A DNA stretch of 64,000 bases from Crotalaria pallida. Taxonomy: Eukaryota > Streptophyta > Magnoliopsida > Fabales > Fabaceae. The position numbers and the translations under genes were made by a program. Under the pieces are notes generated by a model. The model made no database searches and was not told the DNA's origin. It saw only the letters and a program-made list of their open reading frames with translations. The stretch covers positions 152,722,001-152,786,000 of the forward strand of contig CM075651.1 in NCBI GenBank assembly GCA_037953625.1, given 5' to 3'. Positions 34,002-45,023 of this stretch are shown here, piece by piece (position 1 is the first letter of the stretch; the number at the start of each line of letters is the position of its first letter).

Positions 34002-36308
34002 TGTAACATCCTCAATTTTAATTTCCAAGTAAATGTATTATGATAATTACCTTAGGATATTTAGAATGTGGAATTTTATCAAACTAAGTTGAATTTCGGA
34101 GTAAGTTTGATTTTAAGAACACTCTAAGTTAGGAAATTTGAAATAAATTGTTCAAGCCTTCAAACACAATTTCCACCGTTGGATGTTAAGTTTAGGGTCT
34201 TACAAAGCTTGTCTCAAAATTTGAACAAGATCCGACGGGTAACGAAGAAATACGGCATTCGTAAAGGTGAAAATAATAATAATAATAATAATAAAAAATT
34301 AAAAAAAAAATAGTAACTGGTGCGTGGCACCAGCACAGCCATGGAAATTGGCTTGTTCATGAAGCCATCTACTCTTAATCTCCCTTCATGCATCAGACCC
34401 CATGAGGCACCCAAGAACACTCATACTCCCTCCTTCACTCCATCAACTACGTATCTCTCTCCCTAGATCACCTTAACTCCATCATCATTTCTCCTCTTTG
34501 ATCATCAAGCAAGCTAAACCCTCTTCATCATCATCACTAGCAAGCAGGGTAAATGAGCTAAACCCATCACTCTGTTTCTCTTCCCTCTAGCTCACGCCTC
34601 TCACTCTCTCTTTCCCTTTCACTTTGTTGTTTTTTTTAGCTTAGAATCATGGAGACCCCCTTACCTCATGCCTTCTAGTCAAGATCAAGTCAAGAGCAAT
34701 CAACTTCCATCATTCAACCCACATAATAGAGTGATTTATCAACATTGGTTATTGGCCTTGTGGAGGTGGCAAGCAAAGCTAAGAAAGTTCAAGGTTCCTA
34801 GATTCTAGAGCTCAAAAACAAGGTTCTTTTTATTGTTGGGTATTTTGAGGTAAGGAGTGAGTTTTACCTTATCTTAGGGATAAGTTTCTAGTGTGTATAT
34901 AGTGTCTGCTAAAATTTGGTTGTTAGTTAGTATTTTTTTGTACCTTAGGGTAGTTAATAAATTGATTAAATAAGCCTAAAAACTAAGGAGAATAAATGAA
35001 AGTGTAGCCCTATATGTGAATGTTGTTGTTACTATGCTATATGTATTCCTGCTACATATATTGTTTGGCTAAATATCTGTTTATTTTGGAGTATATTAAT
35101 GTGGAGGATAATTAGCAGACAATGTTTAATAAGGAAAAGGTAATAATAATAAGCTAAATTAAAGAGGGAAGTAACCAACAAAATAAATATTATTTTGTGT
35201 GGAATCCGACTGCGATGTGTTCTCGAATCGGATAGTCCACGTTAAGGAATAAAGAGTTGTTTGGTGTGGAATCCGACTACGATGTGTTCGCGAATCGGAT
35301 AGTCCACGAACGATTTAAGGGGTAATTCCTTGTAGCCGAATGCGATGTGTTCGCGAATCGGGTTCCGACTGTGATGTGTTCACGAATCGGATATACTACG
35401 ATAGAGGAATTACTTGGTGCTCCTTGCAGCCGACTACGATGTGTTCGCGAATCGGGTTCCGACTGTGATGTGTTCACGAATCGGATATACTGCGATAGAG
35501 GAGTACGACTCAACCTCTTGCGTCCGACTACGATGTGTTCGCGAATCGGACAGTATGCATGAGGGAATGTTATTATGAAAATTGCTAAGAATGAAAAGAA
35601 TAAAAGAATTATGCGGTGCAAGAAAATGCTTGAAAAAGAATTAAGCTATGAGAGGAGGTATAAAATGAGAATGTTAAATGTATGAAAAATGGCCTTACTT
35701 GTAAGTGAACATGATGTACTTTGCTTTTGTGATTATATGTATTCTTGTGCTAAATGTGTTTGGCTTAGTTGGGTATTATGTCATATTTAGAAACTGCTAT
35801 TCCTACTTTATGTGTAAAGCTCACCTCCTTACCATTTTTCAGGTACTGAGTCAGAGCGTGCACTTGACCCGGCCGAGCAGGATTACTCTCCCTTACAGGG
35901 AGAGTAGGGGTTTATTTTAGGAGGACGTGATGACGTCCTGGACCTCATGACTGGGTGATTATGTGATATTTCTGTTTTGATGTATATATGTAAACAGTAT
36001 CTTTTGGAGGTCCAGGATAACTCCTTAGGAAGAAGGAGTTCTTTTGGGAAACCAACTAGTTCCACCAACTTGTTTATTGCTGTTACTCTGATATACTTAT
36101 ATGCTGCTATGCGAAATATGCTGATAGCCCTGTTGGCTTGATTATGATATGATTATGTACTAAGCAGGTCGTAGGAAATTTTGGAAAAGTTCGAAAAACA
36201 AACGAAACTCCGTCCGTTTGACGGGTGAATTTTCATAAATATAAACCGAAAATTTTAAGTTCATGAATTTGTTAATGGGTAATTAAGGGTAGAAGTGTAG
36301 GTGTTACA
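34002..36308 (+). repeat. 3' LTR of the Gypsy element
   Basis: 2307 bp, TGTAACATCC.. to ..GGTGTTACA. Matches the 5' LTR almost base for base, with the Copia insertion absent. Carries the 26-bp array (35206-35549) and the stem-loop block (about 35884-36040). Confidence 0.93.
35206..35549 (+). repeat. Array of seven 26-bp units in the Gypsy 3' LTR
   Basis: Counterpart of 28305-28648, seven units in the same spacing. A few single-base differences from the 5' copy are mostly C/T or G/A (for example caatcag against cgaatcgg-type ends). Confidence 0.85.
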
Positions 36309-36714
36309 GCAAATAACACTTGAAAATCATAATTCAATTCACTAAAATAAAACATTATAATCTCCCCATAAATAATAAAAATTTCGTGAACAACAAAATA
36401 AATCCCAAATCGTACCAGAATAAATTCTATATTTTAATACGGTCGTTTTGCCTATAAATTCATCAAATTCGGATTTACAAATCAAAGGTTATGTATTTTC
36501 AAAGTTACATAATCAAATAAATCAATAAATAATATTTCCTTCAAAACTCAAAATAAAATAAAATAATCCACCATTATAAAAATAAATTCCAAATAATTAC
36601 TCCCATTCGAATTTTAATTCAAATAACGAATTTATATAAATTCGAAAATAACTGCCCAATCAGAAATTTTCAAAAATTAACTTATTAAAATGGGGGAAAA
36701 TGCGGGTATTACAC

Positions 36715-37043
36715 TCTGCCCTATCATTTAACTTCTTCCTCAGTTGATCAGGAACATGTGCATAAGCAATACAACCAAAAAACTTCTTCAGCGCAAACAA
36801 TATATTCTGTTCCTCTATCGGTTCTTAGGATTTTTAGAGTGTGACCACTCTGTCTCTCAACATACGCTATAAAACTTTTGAGCGTATCACAAGTATCAGA
36901 CTTATTTTTTAGAAAATACACTCATGTCTTCCTACTAAAGTCATTAATGAAAGTGATAAAATATTTATTACCTCCATTGGATTGAACCTCCAAATAGCAT
37001 AAATCAGAGTGCACTAGCTCGAGTGATTTTGTGGCTCTCCATG
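36715..37043 (-). pseudogene. Copia integrase core fragment
   Basis: Minus strand reads RATKSLELVHSDLC (first catalytic Asp), NDFSRK, then ..HTLKILRTDRGTEY (second Asp) and further on PDQLRKKLND, broken by stops. It continues from 39777 across the inserted element. Confidence 0.75.
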
Positions 37044-37430
37044 TGTTATGGACCTGTATCACGGACAAATAATAACCGGTATCACGGACCAACAAGCATC
37101 AATTCGGCATACCGGCAATTCGGCATCAATAGACAATCAGTACGTAACCGACATAACGGTTCGTCATTATGCTGCTAATGATGGCATTCATGGAGCCGTT
37201 ACAACCACCACCTTAATGGCCCATCATGAGACATCATACCCTTCACCCTATAAATAGAGGTAATGGCCAAGGTATGAACGAACGTTCTCTCAACTCTCAT
37301 TACACACGGCACACACACCACCCCAAAATATCCTGACTCGGTGACGGCGTTTTTTAACCGAGAACCCGTTATCATCGTCGTACATCAACAAACCGGCTTA
37401 CCGGTACATGTGGGATAACACCCCACAACA
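37044..37430 (+). repeat. 5' LTR of the gag-only Gypsy-type element
   Basis: 387 bp, tgttatggacc.. to ..ccccacaaca. TATA-like ctataaatag at about 37249-37258. Ends directly before the primer-site-like sequence. Confidence 0.7.
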
Positions 37431-37437
37431 TTGGCGA

Positions 37438-38426
37438 CCACAGTGGAAGCGAGAAACTTATTCCCACCACTTTCTGAAGAAGTCCATGGCGAATCAGTCA
37501 CACGAGGAACGTACTGAACCCAGCCGCCATAGCGTGCTGGATGCAACGAAAAATGGAGAACAAGCGCCTTCTCGTCAGAGGGACCTTAGGGAACGATTGA
37601 GCGAAGGAAGGAGAAGAGCAGAACAGGAACGTTCGAGGCAAGAGGAACCTTCTCGGCAGGAGCAGGAAAGATCGCGACAGAGGCCCCCCACTAGAGGAGG
37701 AAGCCCTTCGTATTCTCGACATGAGAGTAAGGGGTCATCCGGCGACGGCTGGATGAACAGGATAAGTTGCTGAAGGAATTAAGAAATGGAACAGTCCAGT
37801 CAGGCAGGGGTAAAGGAAATGAAGTGGAACTGGTGGAGGAACCTGAGGAAAAGGATCACCCATTTTCAGAAAGCATAATGGCTTTCCCCATGCCTGAGAA
37901 CCTTAAAGCTCCAGCTAACGTAGATCCATACTTTGGGAACTCAGATCCACAGGAACATATTGACAGCTTTCTGGTTGCAATGACATGTCAAGGGGCTAAG
38001 GACGCGTACAAGTGTCGCACGTTCCCCCTGACTCTGAAAAAAGCGGCTTTGCGCTGGTATTCTAAATTGGAACCTGATTCGATAATAGGATGGAAGGATT
38101 TGGCTGGCAAGTTCCTGGGACACTTCACAACAAGTAAAGCGCAGCCAAAGTCCGAACACCACTTATCTCAAATTAAGCAGGAAAAGGGGGAGCCATTGAG
38201 AGACTTCCTCACTCGCTTTAATACAGAGTATTTGTCTATCAGTGACATAGAGGCTTGGGTGGCCCTTCATATCTTAATGCGCGCTCTGAGGCCAGGAAAT
38301 TTTACAGACTATTTGGTGATGCACAAGATCAAAACTATGGACGAGGTGATGGAAAAGACTGAAAAATACATCAATTTAGAGGAGTACCAGAAAGCTCAGG
38401 ATAGTTTTGCCAAGAAAGTCTTATAG
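37438..38426 (+). pseudogene. Gypsy-type gag with frameshift
   Basis: An Arg/Glu/Gln-rich N-terminal part (SRQEEPSRQEQERSRQRPP) runs to a stop at 37771-37773; the frame shifts at about 37735-37760 and continues as a retrotrans_gag domain (PYFGNSDPQEHIDSFLVAM; ALRWYSKLEPDSIIGWKDL; KQEKGEPLRDFLTRFNTEY) to TAG at 38424-38426. This is the capsid precursor of Tat/Athila-type Gypsy elements. No zinc knuckle, protease or polymerase follows. Confidence 0.8.
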
Positions 38427-39040
38427 ACCACTGTCGTATTTTTAGTTTATTTCTGTTTTGAAAGAAGGTCATGTGGACCATTGTCTCGTCCAAGTTATGG
38501 TAGTTTCTATTTTATTAATAAGAATCCTGAAAATTCATGAGTTGCAGGGTTAATAGAAAAGCCGAATTAAGTGTTATACCCCCATGAGGTGGTCTTCTCA
38601 GACCAGTTTCCTTCAATCAAAGACCCCATGAGTGAGTCTAATCTTTTTCAAATTCAAAGAGTGCCTCATATCAGCATCAGGAATTCGGCAAAACGGTCAA
38701 AAAATCCAAATCCGGATATAAGAATTCAGTATCCAAAGCTAAATACACCACTTATTTGACTAGCCATCAGATAAGGAGAGAAATGGGTAGAAGATGTTCT
38801 TGTATAAAATGAACACCACCCATGTATCTAGTATGGTCCCTGTTAGTCTTGAATGTAAAAGACTAATAAGTTAAATGGAAAACCATTCGCTGGCTAGAAT
38901 AGGATTTCCATGGATCAACAATTGTATGGATACATAAAGACAAAACCAGCATCTCGAAGTCGGTAATCTGGTATGATCAGTGCAGCTGGATTGAATTGAT
39001 GAAGTCACTTGAAACTCATGGCTCATATTCATAAACCATG
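38427..39040. other. Non-coding tail of the gag-only element
   Basis: About 600 bp between gag and the polypurine tract, without an open frame of interest. Confidence 0.5.
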
Positions 39041-39054
39041 ACTTGGGGGGCTAC

Positions 39055-39771
39055 TGTTATGGACCATGTAAACGGAACCGGTATGCCGGATTCAGATACC
39101 GGATTAGGACATTGAGAGGCCCAACCAGGCCGGATTCAGATACCGGATTGAAGCCGGATTCAGGCCGGATTGAGGCCGGATTCAGGCCGGATTGACGAGG
39201 TCCACTAGGCCCAGAGGCCACCGCCGGATTGAGGCCGAATTGACCAAAGGAACCGGATTCCGAATTGAGGCTAGGAGTAGCCCATTAAAGCTGAATCGGA
39301 TTGAGTTGGGAGGCACTATCCAAACAGGATACCAGATACGATACCTAGAGCGAATCCTGAAGGATGGATTTAGATATGACTTCAAGCTGTTGATTTCTAT
39401 ACCGTTATAACGGTACGAATTCGGACACGTGCATTAAAGGACCTGAAGGAATCCCACTATCTTCACCAACATAGGATTCCATTCGCTTTAATACCAGCCA
39501 TCATGTCAGAACCGTTGGGGAGAATCTTACCTGACACATGAAGGCAGCCATCAATTCGGTATCAGCAGGTATCAGCCTATATTACCTGGTAAGGTATCAG
39601 GTATGAACTAACTCAACTCACACAAGCACACACACCACCCCCCAAATCTGAAAACGACAAGAGAGTGTGTATCTTGGTATTCAAGGTGCCCATTTCACGT
39701 CTAACATCAAGAGTGGGATTGCTGGACTCTTAGACCGAATTGTCTAAGTACTGTGATCCTACGACAGAACA
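39055..39771 (+). repeat. 3' LTR of the gag-only Gypsy-type element
   Basis: 717 bp, tgttatggacc.. to ..cgacagaaca. Includes a tandem array of gccggattsag-type 10-11 bp units at about 39127-39242. Its 3' part resembles the solo LTR at 56126-56833 (shared ..gtgtgtatcttggt.. and ..tacgacagaaca) more than the 5' LTR of its own element. Confidence 0.7.
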
Positions 39772-39776
39772 CCATG

Positions 39777-40332
39777 CACGTCCTTTAGGAAAAGGGTCTC
39801 GATGCTACTTGCCTGCTACACACGCTTCACATAGTTGATCGGGAGCTTGGGCAACAGACAAACCAGTAACCCATTTTTCATTGGCAAGAAATTTGATGTT
39901 TTCGAAGTTGAAATGCCCTAACCTCATATGCCAAAGCCAATTATCATCGACATTTACCGCTTTATAACATGAATTAGCATCATACCCGATGTTCATCTGA
40001 AATAGACGATTTCGTGACATGTTCGTCTTTGCTATCAGACTCATCTCAACATCATCTATTGTGCAACCTTCTTTGTTGAATTTCAAATCGAAGCCTTTCT
40101 CTGCTAGTTGGCCAACACTTAGAAGATTTTGACATATTCCAGGTGCATAGAATACATCAGAAATATAACTTAAGGACCCATCATTAAGTCGAATAGCTAT
40201 CTTTCCTTTCTCCAAGACATCAAGCTTTGAATTATCACCAAGCTTGACAGCACTTCGGAAGCTTTCATCTAATGAGAAAAATATTTCTTTATTCCCGCTT
40301 AGATGATTGCTACACCTGGTCATTTTTATCAA
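39777..40332 (-). pseudogene. Copia protease/pre-integrase fragment
   Basis: Protease core damaged at the active site (expected DTGCSNHL, here TRCSNHLSG), then SYISDVFYAPGICQNLLSVGQL, and the pre-integrase motif WLWHMRLGHFNF with the CEACVAGK zinc ligands. The frame meets TAG right after AGK and then runs into the gag-only LTR element inserted at CCATG; the rest of integrase resumes at 37043. Confidence 0.8.
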
Positions 40333-40399
40333 CTTCTGTGTGACTAGTCAATAGTACCGCTTTCATTGTATCTTCATTTTCAGCAAAGTGAGCATGCCT

Positions 40400-41290
40400 C
40401 TCTCTATTATTCAATGTTTTAGTACGATACTATTGACTATAATGCCCATATTTATTATAATTATGACACTGTATATGAGATTTGCATTCATATTGAAAGT
40501 GTCCATAATTGTTGCATTTATGACATTAAATAGAGGGTTTATTTTGAAAACCGTCATTACCTCTCGTAGCTTGAGACATAAAGTACCTTTCTCTTCCTCT
40601 TCCTCTAAGATTATGGCCTCTTTGATTGTACTCCACATTCCTTATAATAACTCGATCATTTCTCACATTTGATTGAGCTTTCAATGCTTGCTCCATTGTG
40701 CCACTTGATTTTTCATTCATTCGCATCTCACGTGATTCTAGATACGCTTGCAAATCTTTTAAGGATACCGTGTTAAGGTCCTTCAATTCTTCTATTCCAG
40801 CTACCACATAATTGAATCGACTTGTGAGCGTGCGTATGATTTTCTCCACAATTTCTCTTTCTTTTATATTATCGCCATTGTTTTTCATCTCAGTAATCAG
40901 CTTATCGACTCGTGAAAAATAATCACGGATCGTTTCACTTTTGCCTTGCTCCATCATCTCAAATTGTTGTTTTAGGCCTCGTAACCTAGTTCGTTTAATT
41001 GGATCACCAACTTCATAGGTTTTATTAGTTAAAATTTCACATGCTTCTTTTGCTGTTTTTGCATGAAAATTTTTCTCTAAAACATGCAACTCCACCGATT
41101 GATAAATAATTAAAAATAATGCTCTTTCATTTACTACACGATCTTTATCTATTTGTTGTTGATCTTCTTTGTCTGTTGTTGTGGTTTCAACGAAACCTTT
41201 ATGAATAATTTCTCCGTAGCCACTAGTCTTTTAGACTTAGCTCAATTAGTCGCTTCCACATGGAAAAATTTGATTTTCCATCAAACTTGA
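40400..41290 (-). pseudogene. Copia gag fragment
   Basis: Minus-strand frame with a gag/UBN2-like domain (KQQFEMMEQGKSETIRDYFS, then KIIRTLTSRFNYVVAGIEE), followed by an Arg/Gly-rich linker and a damaged CCHC finger near 40540-40450. The start region 41290-41096 contains several stops (FDGKSNFSMWKR recognisable). Confidence 0.75.
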
Positions 41291-41298
41291 AAATTGAG

Positions 41299-41792
41299 GG
41301 CAAAACTGCTTCTTTGGTCCCCTAAGTTATTTATTTGTTCCAAAGTGGTCCCTCAAGTTTTTTTTGTTTGAAAGTGGTCCCTTAAGTTTACTTCCGTTAA
41401 CACAGTTGGTCCTTCCGTCAGTTTTTCCGTTTCCGGTCATCTTCTCCAATCAGCATACAATATTTTCCGGTGAAACACCATTTTTTCCGGCAAAATTCCA
41501 TTTTTTCCGACAAATCTTTTTAACATCTAACTCACCTTTATTTCCAACCCATTAATGTCATCTCATTAATCTTATAACATCTAACTCACCTTTTTTTTTG
41601 GGCAAATCTTTTTAACATCTACCTTATAAGATTAATGGGAGTTAGAGCCTCATACAGTATGTAGAAATTCTGTGTTTCTCCAACAAGAAAAGTGAGATAA
41701 ACTAACCTGAGCTACGATCACATCCTACAAATTTCGCAACAACTAATAAAGCTTTATAAAACATAGTACCGATAACAGTGTTGTGCTTGAAG

Positions 41793-41841
<49 letters not shown>

Positions 41842-42417
41842 CCCCGTAACGTGTTGCAAAATTTCTAGTTAGAACATTGGCCCCGTAAATGACTCTCCAA
41901 ATCACAATCAAATAAATAATACCCAAACAATTAAGTCAGATAAAATGCACTGTACTGCCATTAGCAGATTACTGGAGTAGTATATTGTTTTTATCTGATC
42001 TATAAGCGAAGGGAATCAAATACAAGCTTCCCTATTTAGCTATAAATGGCTAGTACCAGTAATGATCATCTACCTTATAAGATTAATGGGAGTGAGATGT
42101 TAAAATGATTTGCTGGAAAAAAATTTGAGTTAGATGTTATAAGATTAATGAGATGAAATTAATGGGGTTGGAAATAAGGGTGAGTGAGATGTTAAAAAAA
42201 TTTGCCGGAAAAAATGGAATTTGGCCGGAAAAAATGGTGTTTCACCGGAAAATATTGTATGCTGGTCGGAGAAGATGATCGGAAATGGAAAAACTGACGG
42301 AAGGACCAACTGTGTTAACGGAAGTAAACTTAAGGGACCACTTTCAAACAAAAAAAAACTCGAGGGACCACTTTGGAACAAATAAATAACTTAGGGGACC
42401 AAAGAAGCAGTTTTGCC
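41299..42417. mobile_element. Mutator-like non-autonomous transposon with long inverted repeats
   Basis: Ends ggcaaaactgcttctttgg / ccaaagaagcagttttgcc, with inverted similarity extending about 290 bp on each side. Flanked by a perfect 9-bp duplication AAAATTGAG (41290-41298 and 42418-42426), inserted in Copia gag. The centre (about 41640-42070) holds an (AT)n tract at about 41797-41838 and roughly 300 bp of unique sequence. No transposase. Confidence 0.88.
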
Positions 42418-42498
42418 AAAATTGAGGATTGCACATGTTGTTGTGCACTTGTACTTGAACTTGTTTCCATTTTAAATTAACTGGCTCCTGATACCAGA

Positions 42499-42763
42499 TG
42501 TTGGCAATATAAATAAATTGCCTAAGTAAAATAAATTTAAAAAACACACACAACACAAATTTTAGGGACTCATTAGAGTTTTCCCTTTTTTTTATATATT
42601 TTTTTCTCACCTATAGTTGTTACAAGTTTTTCTTTCAGAATTCTTTTTCTTCTAAATGCTATATTACAATGAAGGAATGTTATCATATTTATACTAGAAT
42701 GCATTCGATTACATTTCTATGCTTACATTGCTGTACTCATGCATGCGTTTGCCTTTTACAACA
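42499..42763 (-). repeat. Probable 5' LTR of the degenerate Copia element
   Basis: Starts TGTTGGC next to the primer site and may end ..TTTTACAACA at 42763 (inverted TGTTG/CAACA ends). No second LTR is available to confirm the outer limit. Confidence 0.45.
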
Positions 42764-43000
42764 CATACACTTGGTTATTATATACTAATTATACAATTAA
42801 TATTTGTTAGCATTACTTTGCAGTGACATTTTTTTTTCTTTTCCTTTTTTGCTGATTTGTAACCATGCCAAGACAAATTTAGTTTCTAACATTAAATTTT
42901 AGAGACTAAAAACATAGATAAGCCAAAAATAAAATAACGAAGCCAAATTTTAAACGAAATTAGGACGAATTTGGTTGGGCACTACCACTATTCCAGTAGT
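42764..43000. other. Intergenic, AT-rich
   Basis: Nothing recognised. Confidence 0.3.
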
Positions 43001-43002
43001 TA

Positions 43003-43300
43003 GATTGGACCGTTGAGAGTTACTGCTCCATTGCCACCTGCTACTCGTTTAACCAAGGGAATGGGCCTTTTCGATGTCTCCAAGGATGCACCGCTTCCTT
43101 CTTTGTTCCTTAGTTTAAAAACACATGCAAAAGGCACTGCAGGTAAAAGAATGCAAATTAGACGTGAAGACAGAGTACACAACAAAACAACTCAACCCAA
43201 CTGAAAAAGAACTCACCGTACTGTGTAACGGCTAGCTAGGAGAACAGCTGCATGTCTTCCTCCTCCACATGCACCTCCTGCGACACAGTCATCTAGTAAT
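43003..43300 (-). other. GC-richer patch, possible gene fragment
   Basis: On the minus strand a short frame reads KLRNKEGSGASLETSKRPIP and ends at 43000-43002 after ..GAVTLNGPI. An upstream piece (43290-43216) could be an exon ending before gtgagttc, with ctgcag (about 43143) as acceptor. Composition is clearly less AT-rich than the flanks. I do not recognise a family; it could be a remnant exon pair or captured sequence. Confidence 0.25.
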
Positions 43301-43557
43301 AAATTAAATAAAACAAATTACTATTATTACTATAGAATTTAGAAAGTAAGAATCATCATTTATCATTTGCTGTTATAATTTCCCTTGTATTAGGATCTTT
43401 TGCCGGAAACATGATGTGATTTTTTTATTTTTTATTTTTATAAATTTTATGGGAGAAATGTCTATTGTTTGTATACTTGTAAGTACAAACTCACATTCTG
43501 CCCTTGTTAACTCGGATAATATATGTACAAACATTTTCCTGTTTTAGTAAATGGATA
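43301..43557. other. Intergenic, AT-rich
   Basis: Nothing recognised. Confidence 0.3.
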
Positions 43558-43849
43558 CTCCCTCCATCCCCTTATTTTAGTAAAAAAAATGTATTTTTTT
43601 TACCCACATCAAATTAAAAATAATTAATTATCTTGATAAAAAAATGCATTTTTTCTCAAAACAAAGTAAAAATAATTAATGAAAAATCTTAAAAATTGTA
43701 AAAATAATACAGAAATTTGTAATTACTAATAAATGAATCATGCATTATATTTTATTTTCAAAATAGAATCATGCATTATATTAAAAAAAAATATTCTCTT
43801 ATCTTTGTTGACTACTTTAATTTTTATCAAGATAACGAGACGAAGAAAG
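43558..43849. mobile_element. Stowaway-type MITE
   Basis: Left ctccctccatccccttat after TA (43556-43557), right aagataacgagacgaagaaag before TA (43850-43851); imperfect inverted repeats. Internal blocks resemble family II near 9.6 kb ('gaatcatgcattata'). Confidence 0.7.
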
Positions 43850-44461
43850 TATATATTATTATCGGAATAAACTTTACCAACAAGAGCATAGCAAGAACAC
43901 TTTTTTCAAGCTTGCATCATTTAGGATGGATTCAATAGTTTGTACAAATATTAACCATTTACCATTTAACATGGAATGATCCATTTCATTTAAAAAAAAA
44001 CATGGAATGATCAATAGCTTTATAAGTAAGACACTATCCATTTACTATTCTTTCATATTCTATATGTAAGATTTTTTTTAAAATTTTTTTACTTCCATCG
44101 AGGAATGTAATTAAATTTGTTAGTAGCTAGTATTAAAAATATGGAATTTTGATATACTTTTTCAAAATTTGTTTCTATTATTGGTACCATAAAAAATATT
44201 GAGTAAATAATGATGTTTGAAAAAAGAAGTAATGAAATACTATTAAAAATGAAAATAAAATCTTGTAAATAAAACGAAAATAAAAATTCCAAAATGGTTT
44301 TGTGAGTTAATTTTTTGGGTATGTTAAAAATAACCATGTTAATATAAGTATAAGGATAATATAAGAGTCAATTTAATTATGAAAATGGTCACCTAGCTAC
44401 CTAGCTAAAATATGTATACACTCTTTCTGCGTATAACAAAGTTCAAGCGAGAAAAACCGAT
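43850..44461. other. Intergenic with decayed MITE sequence
   Basis: 44050-44320 carries phrases of the 55521-type Stowaway ('aattttgatatactttttcaaaattt') without clean ends. No gene. Confidence 0.4.
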
Positions 44462-44612
44462 ATGAGTTAGGGACGAGTGGTAAGTGGCTCGGTCTCACTT
44501 AAACAAGGTTTCGAGTTTGATTCCTTATGGATAAAAAAAATTATATTGTATGTATCTAGGTAGTACCTGAGGAACCGGGTGGGTAACTGCGATGTCATCC
44601 CGGATGAAAAAT
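44462..44612 (+). mobile_element. tRNA-derived SINE-like element
   Basis: Contains a box A-like gagtggtaagtgg and a box B-like region ggtttcgagtttgattcc, followed by body sequence related to the SINE at 60978-61124 (shared 'aacaaggt', 'tcgattcctt'-type and 'ggatg' blocks). No clear target duplication found. Confidence 0.5.
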
Positions 44613-44822
44613 TATTAATTATATTTTTTAAAAGATTACTGCACTCAACACCTACTTCATCTGCGTTATAATATAAAAAAATAACTAAAATTACATTTAT
44701 TAAAGAGGTTGGGTTATTATTTTAATTTTTTTAAATTTATAAAAAAAATAGAGATATTTTATAAAAATAGTATTAAAAATATAACAAAAATTAAACAAAA
44801 TAATTACTTTTTTAGAGAAATA

Positions 44823-45021
44823 TTTTTGTCACCTCACATTTTATTTGTGTCGTCCCATGATCGTGACCTTGTTCATGACCTTCTGATCGTGAGTTGGGTC
44901 ACGAGCTAAAAAAAGAAAAATTGCATGATCGTGACCAAACTCAAGACCATAAAAAACGGGTCATGAGTAAAGTCATGACTCGTTGGTGGGCTGGCATGAT
45001 TTTATAGTGGGGTGACAAAAA
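44823..45021. mobile_element. Small inverted-repeat MITE
   Basis: tttttgtcacctcacatttta at the left and tatagtggggtgacaaaaa at the right, each next to TA (44821-44822 and 45022-45023). About 200 bp, non-coding. Superfamily not determined. Confidence 0.65.
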
Positions 45022-45023
45022 TA

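Larger units (their letters stand above)
22124..36308 (+). mobile_element. Gypsy (Tekay-like chromovirus) LTR retrotransposon, full length, interrupted
   Basis: Both ends are TGTAACA..TGTTACA and flanked by a perfect 5-bp duplication GCAAA (22119-22123 and 36309-36313). Own length about 9.2 kb once the nested Copia element (22540-27513 plus one CACTC) is removed. Order: 5' LTR, primer site, gag, zinc knuckle, protease, RT, RNase H, integrase, chromodomain-like tail, polypurine tract, 3' LTR. By eye the LTRs differ at only about 15 positions in 2.3 kb, so insertion was recent. Three in-frame TAG codons make it non-autonomous now. Confidence 0.93.
20690..36714 (-). mobile_element. Older Gypsy-type LTR on the minus strand, split by a younger Gypsy element
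   Basis: The two parts are about 20690-22123 and 36309-36714; removing the Gypsy element 22124-36308 (one copy of its GCAAA duplication) rejoins them. On the minus strand the sequence starts TGTAATACCCGC at 36714, a typical plant Gypsy LTR start. It has a TATA-like ctctataaatac near 21700 and a purine-rich leader (21590-21640). No flanking internal region was found, so it may be a solo or truncated LTR. The left limit is uncertain. Confidence 0.5.
37044..39771 (+). mobile_element. Gag-only Gypsy-type LTR element with unequal LTRs
   Basis: Bounded by target duplication CCATG (37039-37043 and 39772-39776) inside Copia integrase sequence. LTR 37044-37430, primer-site-like tggcgaccacagtgg at 37432, gag 37438-38426, polypurine tract acttggggggctac at 39041-39054, LTR 39055-39771. 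No pol. The two LTRs are 387 and 717 bp and share only the start tgttatggacc, scattered motifs and general layout. Confidence 0.75.
36715..42763 (-). mobile_element. Degenerate Copia element (outermost), split by three insertions
   Basis: Minus-strand pieces in order: probable 5' LTR 42763-42499, primer site 42496-42482 (tggtatcaggagcca), gag 42427-41100 region (interrupted by a Mutator-like element), gag/zinc finger 41095-40400, protease and pre-integrase 40332-39777, integrase core 37043-36715. Beyond 36714 it is cut off by an older Gypsy LTR, and no RT, RNase H or 3' LTR is seen. Many stops and shifts: an old copy. Confidence 0.75.

Noticed and set aside
35277..35621. 114-codon minus-strand frame
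   Set aside because: Produced by the 26-bp repeat array of the Gypsy LTR; the peptide is just the repeat translated.
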